The translations under genes and the position numbers were made by a program. A DNA stretch of 64,000 nucleotides from Malania oleifera (taxonomy: Eukaryota; Streptophyta; Magnoliopsida; Santalales; Ximeniaceae), in the NCBI RefSeq assembly GCF_029873635.1, contig NC_080423.1:102796991-102860990 (forward strand), read 5' to 3'. Of this stretch, positions 45,726 through 54,908 are shown one piece after another (within the stretch, counting starts at the first letter, position 1; the number at the start of each line of letters is the position of its first letter). The notes below the pieces were generated by a model. The model made no database searches. It was given only the letters and a program-made list of their open reading frames with translations, and was not told where the DNA came from.

Positions 45726-47835
45726 ATATATATATATATATGTATGTATATAATTTGGGAGAAAATAGCTGACCACACCTATTGGGACTTAAGGCTTGGT
45801 TTTGTTGTTGTATAATTTGGAAGAAAAATGAGAAAAGTGCGGGGAGATGATATAGACAGAGTCTAAAACTGAAACATACTGAGAAAACTCTTGGTTTGGT
45901 TTTTTTCAGTTTTGCTTTGACCCATAACTTACAGTCTTCCCTCACCCTGAACTGAAGGAACCCCATACTTATCACCATCTTGTGGTGTAATTTGTTGTCG
46001 TCAATTATGTTTCCTTATTCTAATCCTTTTATAATTATTAAATCTATGTATTTCATAAGGTTTAATGAATGATAAATGATTATGAAATTTTAAAAGATTT
46101 CCTTGCAGTTCATATGTCCGAGAAAATTTAACCTTAGTTTCAGTTACTAGCATGTGTTGAAAATTAGAAGACCCTGGTCTGTTAATCTATTCTCCCATGG
46201 TTTTAAAATTCTATTACCCTTTGATGGCTAGTTCCATCTCTAGAGTGATGGATGTTTACCGCTCTGTGGTTGGGGAGAAGTGGAGAAAAGAAATGGATTT
46301 ATCATCACTTTTCTTGTTTGGTTGACAGAGTGGAGAGAAGAGAAAAGAAATGGAAGCAGTGGAGAGGGAAAGAAAAAAAAAAGGGGAGAGGGGGCAATTT
46401 TTTCAATTTTGGGAAGAAATGGACAGAAACTGCTCCAAAAGACGAACACAAACAATTCTAAAAAGTGGTCCGTAGGGGTATTGTTGCAAATATCTGTTGG
46501 CTTAATTTTCTTTTTCTAGGTTTTTGTCTGCTCTTTCCCATTTAACCAAATAGAATTTGCATCTCCTCTCCTATATAAGTTTCTTTTCCTCAAGTGAATT
46601 TGGAGTTTAGAGCATTTTATTTGACTCAAAGATGTTTTGATTTTCCAATAATTTATGGATTTCATCATAGCATAGCACGTGCAGGGTTTGAATCTATCCC
46701 TAGCCTAAGGTTACAAGAATCTCTAAACCTTGTTCCCTACAGCATGTCCAATGCTGCAACCTATAGCATTAATGGAACATCAAGTATGAATATATCAAAG
46801 AGAAAATGATTGTTAACTAAACTATTTCCATGCAATAAAAGGAGAACTTTGACTTTGGCCTTGATAAAATGAAGACAATTTGTCTTAATAACATAGGTGT
46901 TCTAATAAGATAATTGTCCCTTTTTATTCTAGGCAACAGGCAAAAATAATAATTATGCATGGTTTCTCAAGCTGATTTTCTTTGTATTGCAATGTCCTTG
47001 TAGTTCTTGGATTGTCCTGCCCGAACCTGTTGGCTTGCTTTAAAAGGGGCTGTTCGCTCAACTACATTTTTGTCTGCTTTTGTTGGGATCTTTCAGGTAG
47101 TTGTTTGCTTAAGTCATTCCTGTTGTCCTCTAAGATTCTGCATGATAGTTACTAACTATTCTTGGATAATGCAAGGGGGTTATATGTTTGCATAGAAAAG
47201 TGGCGTTGAAAGACCACAAGCTCATATATTGGCTGGCAGGTGGAATTTCTGCCCTATCTGTACTATTGGAGAAGAAAGGTAGACGCAGTGAACTTGCTTT
47301 ATATGTTCTTCCTCGAGCTGGCGATTCTTTGTGGTATATATTGGTGAATCGTCATCTGCTTCCAGACATCAAGAATGCTGAGGTATAAAGTTTTGATCAT
47401 CTTACTGTGTTGAATCCATTCCTCCATTGGATCTGGAAGCATCCATCTTAACACCTAGTCTGTGGAAAGTAGTGGCATCCATCTTATTTTCCCTGCTGGC
47501 TTGCTCAGCTTAATGAGTATTTTGAGTGCATGATCCAGAGAGCAACTTATAGCCTTTGTGGACTCTCACAGGTGGCTCTTTTCTGTGCGTGTATGGGAGG
47601 AATCATGTACTACCTAGAACATGAGCCAGACACCATGGCCCCATTGCTCAGGGGTCTGATCCGTCGCTTCCTCGCCAGCAGAATTAGCAATCCGGGCCCA
47701 TCATCAAATCATACCGCTTCGTGTGCATTACTTCAGGCCATTGATGCAATGAAGAAACCAAAATTGCAAGAGAACCCAGACTCCCAAGCTTTGGCCTCTG
47801 AGAAGTATGATCTTGAATCCATACCTGGACTCTGA
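19736..47835 (+). CDS. TMEM135-like multi-pass membrane protein, 8 exons
   Basis: Exons: 19736-20143, 27583-27722, 28075-28174, 28293-28391, 40410-40757, 47004-47096, 47176-47382, 47572-47835. All introns are GT-AG and the phases agree, giving 552 codons before TGA, or 519 from the second ATG at 19835. The second ATG may be preferred, because 19756-19800 looks like a CT-rich leader. Residues after the start form a charged helix (EAEERLREAIEELQRRQR). Then come a Cys-containing segment (HADESSC), membrane-type repeats GGFTGSYHGLRCLLRRL and AGSVAGLCILALDDSSRR, a second HPDTNSC, and FLSAFVGIFQGVICLHRK and AGGISALSVLLEKKGRR. This matches the TMEM135 family, which has been linked to mitochondrial and peroxisomal membranes in animals. 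The plant role is not shown here. All exons lack stops and frameshifts despite the transposons in the introns. Confidence 0.88.
24899..24930. repeat. (TA)n microsatellite
   Basis: About 15 TA units in intron 1, just upstream of the LINE. Confidence 0.9.
25150..26875 (+). mobile_element. 5'-truncated, decayed non-LTR retrotransposon (LINE) with reverse-transcriptase remnants
   Basis: Translation in shifting frames gives GPDNIPIEVWK (about 25438), PEEWRKS (25540), DLHMVFIELEKAYD (25805), CMLFADDIVLIDESRS (26088, with the RT catalytic ADD) and, in the longest open stretch 26217-26564, MKCNLNNIMGS, FRYLGSIMQGEGEIEEDW, LCDRRIPLKLKGKFYR and RPAMLYGLECW. These are ordered blocks of plant LINE RT and its C-terminal region. 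Stops and frameshifts are frequent. The 3' end GGACTTAAGGCTTGTTGTTG carries a TTG-type tail. Endonuclease and ORF1 are absent. Confidence 0.85.
29543..32621 (+). mobile_element. Solo LTR, Ty3/gypsy-type, 3079 bp, TSD GTTGA
   Basis: It begins TGTTGCAACATCCCGGAG, ends TTATGTCTACA, and has perfect GTTGA duplications at 29538-29542 and 32622-32626. No gag or pol is present. The order is a GC-rich start with GCGAGGGGAAGGTACGAGC (about 29730), a long (AAT)n region, a GT-rich stretch (31550-31680), a GC-rich block (31690-32270) and a TATA-like TTTATAAAAG (about 32290). The TGTCTACA end is shared with 3870-6500. The overlapping ORFs at 31461-32280 on both strands are proline/histidine-rich low-complexity reading and are not supported as genes. 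Confidence 0.88.
30060..30600. repeat. Long imperfect (AAT)n microsatellite inside the solo LTR
   Basis: About 540 bp of AAT/ATA units with GAT and AGT interruptions. The complementary frame gives a leucine/tyrosine/isoleucine-only ORF (29951-30436) that is a repeat artefact. Confidence 0.9.
33092..33447 (+). mobile_element. LTR-like sequence left of the hAT insertion
   Basis: Together with 39726-40014 this resembles a copia-type LTR. Its distal part has GGACGTAGGC...GCCGAACCACGTAA (39829-39872), as in the LTR ends at 2588-2635 and 3405-3450, and ends ACATCAACA at 40014. No TSD was found, so ends and family are tentative. The 90-codon ORF at 33198-33470 is an LTR ORF without motifs. Confidence 0.4.
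34171..34372. repeat. Four tandem copies of a ~50-bp unit inside the hAT element
   Basis: Each copy has CACAGCACTTTTCATTATG (or CATTCTG in the last), a T-tract of variable length and AAATTATATTTTGTTGT. Copies start near 34171, 34223, 34272 and 34326. The variable poly-T explains the length differences. Confidence 0.9.
34768..34877. repeat. Perfect two-copy tandem duplication, period 55 bp
   Basis: ATTCTAAGGAATACTCTGCA...AGGATTTGCCAA is repeated at 34768 and 34823 without visible differences, so the duplication is recent relative to the rest of the hAT interior. Confidence 0.9.
35768..39215 (+). pseudogene. hAT transposase with BED zinc finger, interrupted by two stop codons
   Basis: Exons: 35768-36783, 36882-37561, 37664-37800, 37919-37994, 38113-39215; all GT-AG, with phases joining cleanly. 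The start is MSRDRGNENLPSEDIGWHFG. The BED finger is CKLCGKIIKGGITRLKQHLA (about residues 33-52), with the distal CSNV after it. A DUF659-type region follows (GVTLMCDGWSGPTRKHIINF; VVTDNEAAM; CAAHCIDLIL), then a C-terminal dimerisation domain (WWIHYGLCAPELQRIAIRVL; SQTTSASNCERNWSTFSLIH). A TGA at 37267-37269 replaces the tryptophan expected after TSDA. A TAA at 38793-38795 lies in the Gly/Ser/Asp-rich tail, and the frame then stays open to 39215. No frameshift was seen. Confidence 0.9.
39726..40014 (+). mobile_element. LTR-like sequence right of the hAT insertion
   Basis: Continuation of 33092-33447. It carries the copia LTR block GGACGTAGGC...CCGAACCACGTAA at 39829-39872 and ends GAACATCAACA. 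The following bases (AATAG) do not match the left flank. Confidence 0.4.
42202..42293. repeat. 46-bp tandem duplication within the left LTR
   Basis: GAATAATTGAGTAAAA followed by GACCTTA(C/T)CA and ATGATAG(G/A)TCTCT occurs at 42202 and again at 42248. The other LTR has a single copy, and 215 minus 169 bp equals 46. Confidence 0.9.
42449..42820 (-). pseudogene. Copia RNase H remnant
   Basis: On - it reads ARSSAKSEYGVMAHTTCKLV, WLKDMFKELGF, DNQGAIHIVSNQVFHERTKH and IGVDCHFV, the conserved C-terminal RNase H block of copia Pol. It is fused by deletion to protease-side sequence near 42830-42890 and has no reverse transcriptase in front of it. Confidence 0.88.
44142..44235 (-). repeat. Polypurine tract, ~72-bp LTR-like unit and primer site in tandem
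   Basis: On - the order is GTGGGGGAG (44226-44234), then TGTTACAATTTG...AATCTAACA (44154-44225), then TGGTATTAGAGC (44142-44153), an initiator-tRNA primer site with one change. It lies inside the copia element, near that element's own primer site at 44370-44380. Confidence 0.5.
44647..45225 (+). mobile_element. LTR plus primer-site remnant
   Basis: From TGTTGCATGATAGTGACAC to GGCCCGTGACA (about 45210), followed by CTTGGAATCTGAGC, similar to TTGGTATCAGAGC with changes. This looks like an old 5' LTR and primer-binding site with nothing recognisable after it. Ends are approximate and there is no TSD. Confidence 0.4.
45680..45768. repeat. (TA)n tract with TATG interruptions
   Basis: About 38 bp of TA, GTATGTA, more TA, then GTATGTATATAA. 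ORFs on the other strand read isoleucine/tyrosine repeats and are artefacts. Confidence 0.9.
45769..45812 (+). mobile_element. LINE 3' terminus fragment
   Basis: ATTGGGACTTAAGGCTTGG followed by TTTTGTTGTTGT matches the 3' end of the LINE at 26840-26875 (TTGGACTTAAGGCTTGTTG). It is a severely 5'-truncated insertion or a deletion remnant of the same family. Confidence 0.6.
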
Positions 47836-48155
47836 AACACATTCCTGATAGCACACGGCATAGTTAGAAGAGTACAAGGCCGCCAATATTTCAAATTCAT
47901 TCCTTTTCATATTTTTGTTATTAGGGCAGTGAAGTTTGCCCTATTTATTGAATATATGGAGAATCAATGTTAGTTCCATTTCTTAGACAGTCTTGAGGAT
48001 TTGGGAGGAATGTGATTTGCAAGGTCTTGAGAATTGAGATTATTTTTAATGCCTATAGATTCTATATTTCTATTGATGCTGTGTTTTATGGAGCAAATAA
48101 AAAGGTGGAATTACTACAGCTTTCTGCATTTGGGAGGTTTCTCATGTAATAAAAG
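47836..48155 (+). other. Probable 3' UTR of the TMEM135-like gene
   Basis: It follows the TGA. AATAAA hexamers at 48097-48102 and 48148-48153 are candidate polyadenylation signals. Confidence 0.5.
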
Positions 48156-48567
48156 AAAACATATATTTTTAATAGATATGAAATTTGTTCAATCATTTAG
48201 TAATTTTTTCATTTGCTCTTTTATGTTGTGCACCAATTTTGTGCTTCATGGCTATTGCAATTGTTTTATTGTTTTTTGGCCCCTTCCCCCTTTTTGTGTA
48301 TGTTACAAGAAATTACAGAAACTATTTTGGTGACTATGAGCATTTCTTTTCTAACATTTGATAATATATTAATATCGACCCCTTTGACCAAGGTCTGGTG
48401 GCACTATTAGTCTATTACTTGCCTATCCATTTTGTTGATAGCCAAATTTGGTGAAAAAAATGTTTTGGTGTCAATAATATTATAACATAAGAGGCCAAAT
48501 ATGCAGCAAACTGTAATTTAAATTGATGACCTTCCCTAAAATTGTTACCCAGCTGCACATCAAGGTT

Positions 48568-48653
48568 GTACTTTTTACTATCCCATGCATAGCTTTCTTA
48601 CCATTTATATGTACTTTTTACTATCCCATGCATAGCTTTCTTACCATTTATAT
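48568..48653. repeat. Perfect tandem duplication, period 43 bp
   Basis: GTACTTTTTACTATCCCATG...TTACCATTTATAT is repeated at 48568 and 48611 with no visible differences. Confidence 0.9.
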
Positions 48654-48774
48654 GTCTCTACCGTAGTTGCACTTTTTGCATCTGGCATTGCTTCCAAGTT
48701 GAAGGGGTTCGTCACGGGAATTCTTACTGGAATCCCCCCTGCTTGAATTTATACAACCCACAATCGACTGATTC

Positions 48775-49143
48775 TTGACATTTTGTAGTTTTTTTATTTT
48801 TAGAATGAAACAATTGAGCATTTGTTTGGAACATTGTGAATGTGCTGGTGTTGCCTGTTTTGCATTGTTACCTCTTAGGACTTCATGTCTTTTGAACCAG
48901 TGTTTTGTGCAATGGTTACTTGCTTTGATCCCTCCTAAAAAGTTTGGCTTCTCACACTTGGATCACATTTTCCTTCTTGTTATATTTTTCCTTTGGCACA
49001 TATGGAAGTATAGTAATTCTTCTTGTTTTGAAGCAACACCTTACCCTATTCCTGTCACTGAAAAAATCAAACTCTATATCGCTCAAGTAAGGATAGAATT
49101 TATCCATCACAAATTAACAATCATCTTCTCATATTCTTGGTAG
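48775..49143 (+). pseudogene. Possible LINE C-terminal (post-zf-RVT) remnant
   Basis: An in-frame stretch has FSHLDHIFLLVIFFLWHIWK then EATPYPIPVTEKI, similar in order to the WHIWKARN... segment after the zf-RVT motif of many plant LINEs. In a neighbouring frame, NETIEHLF precedes it, as that motif often does. No catalytic motif is present. The call is tentative. Confidence 0.35.
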
Positions 49144-49313
49144 TGAGTTGTTTCAACGCCACCACTTTCAAAGTGAGGACATTAGTTTGTGCATTTTGTT
49201 TAAGGGTAGAGTACCACCGAGGGTTGGCATGGCTGTGCCTGTCCAAGGATGTCTTTGGATAATAAATTGTATGGCAATTTTCTACTCATCGTGTCAATAT
49301 TTCCCACACTTGT

Positions 49314-49488
49314 GTTCACCAATGTCATGTTCTGTTACCGCAACTTCGTCATATTGTTAATGCAAGTATAGATTTCTCTAGTTGCTGAGGTTCAATTTTT
49401 ATGCTCACCAATGTCAACTTTTGTTACCACAAACTTCATCATATAGCTTATACTAGTATCAATTTCTCTAGCTGCTAATGTTCAATTT
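49314..49488. repeat. Diverged two-copy tandem duplication (~90 bp)
   Basis: CTCACCAATGTCA...GTTACC(G/A)CAA...CTTC(G/A)TCATAT...ATTTCTCTAG(T/C)TGCT is repeated with clear divergence. Confidence 0.75.
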
Positions 49489-50619
49489 TGGCCATGTTCA
49501 ATGCTATGCAGGCTGCCCTCTGAGAATCCAAAATCCTTTCTCTAGGACTTCAAGAAATGTAGGATGGGTTAGTTCTACCGCTATGATATGGCTTCAAGTG
49601 GTAACTAGTGGGCTCTCTGTGATGCTTCTCAAGAGGTGCATATTTGAATTTACCAGATCTACATTTATGAAACTTTATATTTCCTTTCTGATGTATTTCT
49701 GTTAACTATTTTGTTCTACCTATGTTCTATGCTGCTGCATAAAACTTTGCTCACCCACACGAACACATAAAATGAAAGTTTATGTTGTTCGGTTCCATCA
49801 AGAAGCATTTTTCCTTGCTTCCTTGCTCTTGATTAATTGGTCAAGCTTTTCCATGACTTGCCTGCTAATGATCTGATTCTTAATTAAACAGGCCAACTGA
49901 AAACTAGTAATGATTTGGGACAAACGAAATTGGAATCTACATTTATTGCTAGGCAAGATCCCTTACAACTTGGGCCATTTTCTTGTGCTCTCTTTTGTTC
50001 AATTAGAGTTCATACTTTAAGGTTCCTTCTCACAGGCTCACAGCAAGACTCCATTCATCTCTTACTTCTTCAACCTATATATTTATGTTTGCATGTTTTC
50101 CATTTTTTTCCCCTGACGACTCTCTGCATCGATGTGTATAATCTTCAGTCAAAAGATGCAGCTCGAAATACCCCAATCTGCAACTGCAAATGGGAACACA
50201 CAGTAGGCTTCAAGAATAACAGATACCAATTCGTTGACTCATGATCCTGGCTCAATGTCTTCTCATAAACTAATGGAAAAATACGTAGATAAATAAAAAA
50301 AATTTCGTAGGTGATAAACTAATCCAATGAATTTATAAACTTAATCTCTCAAAGTTTCAAACACCTCCACTCAATTAAAAATTACATCTTGGTCAGCAAC
50401 CATCTAAACAAATGCCATCAAGATAACAATAACTAAAAACAAAAAAACAAAAAACAAAAAAATAAAAAATAGAAAAACCAAAAAAAACAAAAAACAAAAA
50501 CAAGAAGGCTTCATGTCTTCCAGAATTCTAACATGTTCTATTCTTCTGCATATAGATCAATCCATTCTACTGGAGTTGCAGAAGAAAAGACAATTCATAT
50601 CCCCAACTTCAGTGGTCTA

Positions 50620-52930
50620 ATTTATGTAAAAATCAATAGAGAAAATGCTGTAGAACAAAAGATGCTTCAAGGCACGTTGCAACGTCGTTTTCTTTAAAAC
50701 ATTATTTGCTCTCACCAGATCGGTGTGTATTGAGTCAGCAAATATGTTTTCAGGATACAATGAAACCCATAATATAATCTGATATCTATTTGCGTTATAT
50801 ACAAATGAAAAACTGATCACAAACACCCTTAGAAGAATATGAACAAATTTCCAGAGTTCAGTTTCTGCAGAAAACAGAATCCAAAATTGAAGAAGATATA
50901 ATTTGTGAAAACCTTATGAGAGAAAGAGAAGGAGAGAATGATTGAATATTTCTGTAGGATTCTCGGAATTAATTATGTCTTTAAATAGACAGAATTATGC
51001 CTATTTCCAATAGTTACAAATGTGGTTATTTGAATAAACAGTTACATCTGTTCAAATTTAAACAATTAGTTAAATAACTATTTTATTAACTACCACTTGG
51101 CAGATTAAAATTTGACCGTTAGATTATTTATATGGTTTAGATCGCACCACTTGATCTTATAAAAAATATAAAATTAATTTTAAACCAGATTGAACAGATT
51201 GTTTGACATTGAATTGCAAATGTGACCTTTGTATATATAATCATCTTGTTCCCATTTTAGCCTTGCACGTCCTTGATCCAAAGTCTCGTTCTCATTCACA
51301 GTAGGTTTGGGGGTGGTTAGAACATACACCACTTTGAGACCCGCAAGAAGAAAGTGCATCTTTTTCTACCAACGCAGAAAATTGCTTCCATCAAATAGTT
51401 TTAGTTTGACAAAATCCGCAGCGAATTCCCTCAAGGTTGAAGAACCAGCCATTTTGTAAATAACGTTTTAAGATTGTAAAAATCAATAAAGAAAATGTTG
51501 TATAACAGAAAACGTTTCAAGGCACATTACAATGTTATTTTCCTTAAAACATTATTTGCCCCCACCAGATCGGTATGTATTGAGTCAGCAAATACATTTG
51601 CAGGATACAATGAAACTCATAATATAATCTGATATCAGTCTGCATTATATACAAACGAACAATGATCACAAACGTCCTTAGAAGAATCTGAACAAAAAAA
51701 CTGATCACAAACACCCTTAAAAGAATCTGAACAAATTTTTGAAAATCCGTGTCTGCAGAAAACAGAACCCAGAATTGAAGAAGATATAATTTGTGAAAAC
51801 CTTATGAGAGAAAGAGAATGAGAGAATGATTGAATATTTATGTAGGATTCCTGGAGTTAATTATGTCTTTAAATAGACAGAATTATACCTATTTCCAATC
51901 ATTATAAAGGTGGTTATTTGAATAAATAGTTACATTTGTTCAAATTAAAACAATCAGTTAAATAACTTTTTTAATAACTACCACTTGCCAGATTGAAATC
52001 TGACCATTAGATTATTAATACGATTCAGATAGCACCACTTGATCTTATAAAAAAAAATATAAGATTAATTTTAAGACAGATCGAACAAATTGTCTGACAT
52101 TGAATTGCAAATGTGGCCTTTGTATATATAATCATCTTGTTCCCATTTTAGCCTTGCACGTCTTTGAGCCAAAGTCTCATTCTCATTCATAGCAAGTTTG
52201 GGGGTGGTCAGAACATACACCACTTTGAGACCCACAAGAAGAAAGTGCATCTTTTTCTGCCAGCGCCTAAAATTACTTCGATCAAATCGTTCAAGTTTGA
52301 CAAAATTAACTGTGAATTCCCTCAAGGTTGAAGAACCGGCCATTTTGTAAATAACGTTTTAAGATTGTAAAAATCAATTGAGAAAATGCTGTAGAATAGA
52401 AAACGCTTCAAGGCACGTTATAATGTCGTTTTTCTTAAAATGTTATTTTTCCCCACCAAATCGGTGTGTATTGAGTCGACAAATACATTTTCAGGATACA
52501 ATGAAGCCCATAATATAATCTGATATCAGTTTGCATTATATACAAACGAAAAACTGATCACAAACATCCTTAGAAGAATCTGAACAAAAAAACCGATCAC
52601 AAATACCCTTAGAAGAATTTGAACAAATTTCTGGAATTGTGTTTCTGCTGAAAATAGAACCCAGAATTGATGAAGATATAATTTGTGAAAACCTTATGAA
52701 AGAAAGAGAAGGAAAGAATGACTGAATATTTCTATAGGATTCTCGGAGTTAATTATGTCTTTAAATAGACAGAATTATGCCTATTCCCAGTAGTTACAAA
52801 GGTGTGTATTTGAATAAATAGTTACATCTGTTCAAATTTAAACAATCAGTTAAATACCTATTTTATTAAATGCCACTTGTCAGATTAAAATCTAACCGTT
52901 AGATTATTTATACAATTCAGATTGCACCAC
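50620..52930 (-). mobile_element. Tandem array of three copia LTR-leader-gag units
   Basis: Unit A 50626-51476 (851 bp), unit B 51477-52366 (890 bp) and partial unit C 52367-52930. On -, each has a promoter-like CTATTTAAAGACAT, a leader with TGATATCAGATT (a possible decayed tRNA primer site) and then, in A and B, ATGGC(T/C)GG(C/T)TC of gag. Both complete units cut gag at the same codon and rejoin the LTR at the same base. The extra 39 bp in B, also present in C, is a local duplication of GAAGAATCTGAACAAAAAA. Unit C ends abruptly at GCACCAC|GGGG. Family: copia, from gag. Confidence 0.75.
52071..52343 (-). pseudogene. N-terminal copia gag fragment (unit B side of the array)
   Basis: It reads MAGSSTLREFTVNFVKLERF, DRSNFRRWQKKMHFLLVGLK and ends SDNLFDLS just before the LTR junction. 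This is the first ~88 residues of a copia gag. The matching segment at 51243-51453 is frame-broken. No pol follows in either copy. Confidence 0.8.
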
Positions 52931-53419
52931 GGGGTAGTTTCAAGGGTATTGAGAAGAAAATAAGAAAAAAGGAGAAATCAAAAGAAAATGAAAAAAAAAA
53001 AAAAGAGTCAAAAGAAGATCGAAAAGATAGGATCAGAATGAAAGTGGGCAAACAAAAGAAGATGAATGAAAGTTCACTCACTTGTTCAAAGGAATGAAGC
53101 AAAAGAGAATGAAGTGCTAGGGGGAAAGTTAGAAAAATAATACTTCCAAAGGTGATTTTAACCATTGCAGAACCTTCAATTATAATAATTTTGAGCCTTA
53201 TAATCCCTTCCTTCTATAGCCCATAACCTAATCCTACATTACAGTTCTAATAGAAGTCCTGACCAGATTGATCTATTAATTTTCCATGTCTCAATTTAAT
53301 TGTCAAATCAAGACATCAAGTCCTGAATTATGTTATGACCTGATCCCATAATGGGTACCTAGGTAGCTTGTGGTGTCCAAACAGCAATTTCAATCAAAAT
53401 CTCAACATTAGACAAAATT
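52931..53419. other. Unassigned sequence between the copia array and the gypsy element
   Basis: An A/G-rich stretch (52931-53110) followed by AT-rich DNA. No coding signal is supported: the phenylalanine/serine-rich ORF at 52917-53165 on - reflects the purine tract. It may contain the missing 3' part of the gypsy element or its insertion flank. Confidence 0.4.
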
Positions 53420-53429
53420 TCTTAGCGCC

Positions 53430-54760
53430 AAGAAGGATCACGATTCTTTAACGGATGTAGGTGCTCGCCATTCATTGATGGTTTGTACTTTAACTGAATC
53501 CATCCGTATATGGCCCTCTTCAATAATATGCCCCAAGAATTTAATACACTTTTGAGTGAAAGCACACTTCTCCCCTTTTCAATATAATTGATTTTCTCAG
53601 AGTTTTTGAAAAACCTACTGAAGGTGATCTTTATGTTCTGCTAAGGATGCGCTGAAAACCATTATATCATCAAGGTAAACGATCACAAATTGATCAAGGT
53701 AGTCCCAAAAAACCTGATTCATTAAAGAACAAAAGGTAGCAGGTGCATTTGTTAGCCCAAAAGGCATGACAAGGAATTCAAATGCTTCATACCAGGTGAC
53801 ATAAGTAGTCCTAGGTTCATCTCCCTCTACAATGCGCACTTGATGATATCCCGATCTCAAGTCCAGTTGAGTGAAATATTTAGCTGTACTTAACTGGTCA
53901 AAAATATCGACAATTAGTGGAATGAGATACTTGTTGCGAACCGTCACCTTATTAAGAGCTCGATAATCTACACACAAACGCAAACTTCCATCTTGTTTCT
54001 TATGGAATAACACTAAGGCCCCAAAAGGTGTTTTTGATGGGCGGATGAATCCTGCTGCAATTAGATCATTTAGTTGCTTTCTAAGTTCAGCTAACTCAGG
54101 CGCGCCATTCGATAAGGAGCACGTACTGACGATTTTACCCTTGGCAAAAGCTCAATTTCGTGGTAAATCTGTCGTCGAGGTGGTAAAACCCTGGGTAGCT
54201 GTTCTGGGATTTACCTCCCTCAACTCTTCTAAAACTTCCTTAATTTCAACTAGACATTCACCTATTTCTTCATTTTCTGAAACTACCGGTAGAACCACGA
54301 AAGAAGGTTCTCCCCTTTTTACTCCCTTCTTGAATTGGAGGGCTGAAAGCAACTTCCTCTCATCGAAAGTGTTGTACGCTGTGGGAACCGCACAAGGTGT
54401 ATCTCCCATTATGACAAGGCAATTCGCAGCTGGGATCGGCATTGAGCATGTCACTTTAAGAAAATTCATCCCCAATACCACATCAAAGTCATTGTGGGGT
54501 GTCACGGTGAAATCAATTGTTCTAAACCACGATCCCATTTGGTAGGCTACTTTAGGTGCCACTCCCACCATGGTTAACGCTTGAGAATTCACTGCTTTCA
54601 ACTTCCCCACATCCTTATCTACTTATAATTCTAACTGTTGAGCTTCTGAATCAGTAATGAAATTATGGGTGGCCCCTGTATCAATCATGACCTTAATTTT
54701 CTTTCCGTTCACAAGTAGATCAACGTACATTAAACCCTTCTCCCCTTCTCCTGAGACTTG
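53430..54760 (-). pseudogene. Gypsy protease-reverse transcriptase remnant
   Basis: The protease starts with VMIDTGATHNFI (about 54695 on -; catalytic DTG intact) and includes VVLGMNFL (about 54470). RT 54013-53615 has [47 protein letters not shown] and the catalytic YLDD ([11 protein letters not shown]). It continues, after a stop, with FLGHIIEEG (about 53520). Stops and frameshifts separate the blocks (for example near 54020 and 53610), so it is not translated as one protein. Confidence 0.88.
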
Positions 54761-54908
54761 TTGGTAGCTACTTGGCACTTTAATGCCCCTAAAAATCTCA
54801 ATGCTCCCACCATATTCTGTTTTTTTCTAAGGTTGCTGTCGAGGTTTCGGTTTCCCCTCGAAGGGCCTTTAGAACATTCAAAGTCTTTCGTTCAGGGCAT
54901 TCCGCCAC

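Larger units (their letters stand above)
40758..47003 (+). other. Intron 5 of the TMEM135-like gene (6.2 kb)
   Basis: Donor CAAAAG|GTACAA, acceptor CTTGTAG|TTCTTGG. It holds an internally deleted copia (42198-44549), an LTR plus primer-site remnant (44647-45225), a (TA)n tract and a LINE tail (45680-45812). No other gene was recognised; 40808-42190 and 45815-46990 are plain intron, with a run of CCACCA/CACCAT triplets at 41960-42180. Confidence 0.7.
48156..50619. other. Intergenic region with a possible LINE remnant and local duplications
   Basis: It contains a 43-bp tandem duplication (48568-48653) and a diverged ~90-bp duplication (49314-49488). At 48775-49143, an ORF-bearing stretch around LVIFFLWHIWKYSNSSCFEA resembles the region after the zf-RVT domain of plant LINEs, with breaks. 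An A-rich tract lies at 50425-50500. The 109-codon ORF at 49915-50244 has no family signal and I do not call it a gene. Confidence 0.45.

Noticed and set aside
46240-46519. Purine-rich ORFs in intron 5 suggesting a small Lys/Glu-rich protein
   Set aside because: Open in all frames because of the GGAGAAAAG tract; no start, splice or homology support.
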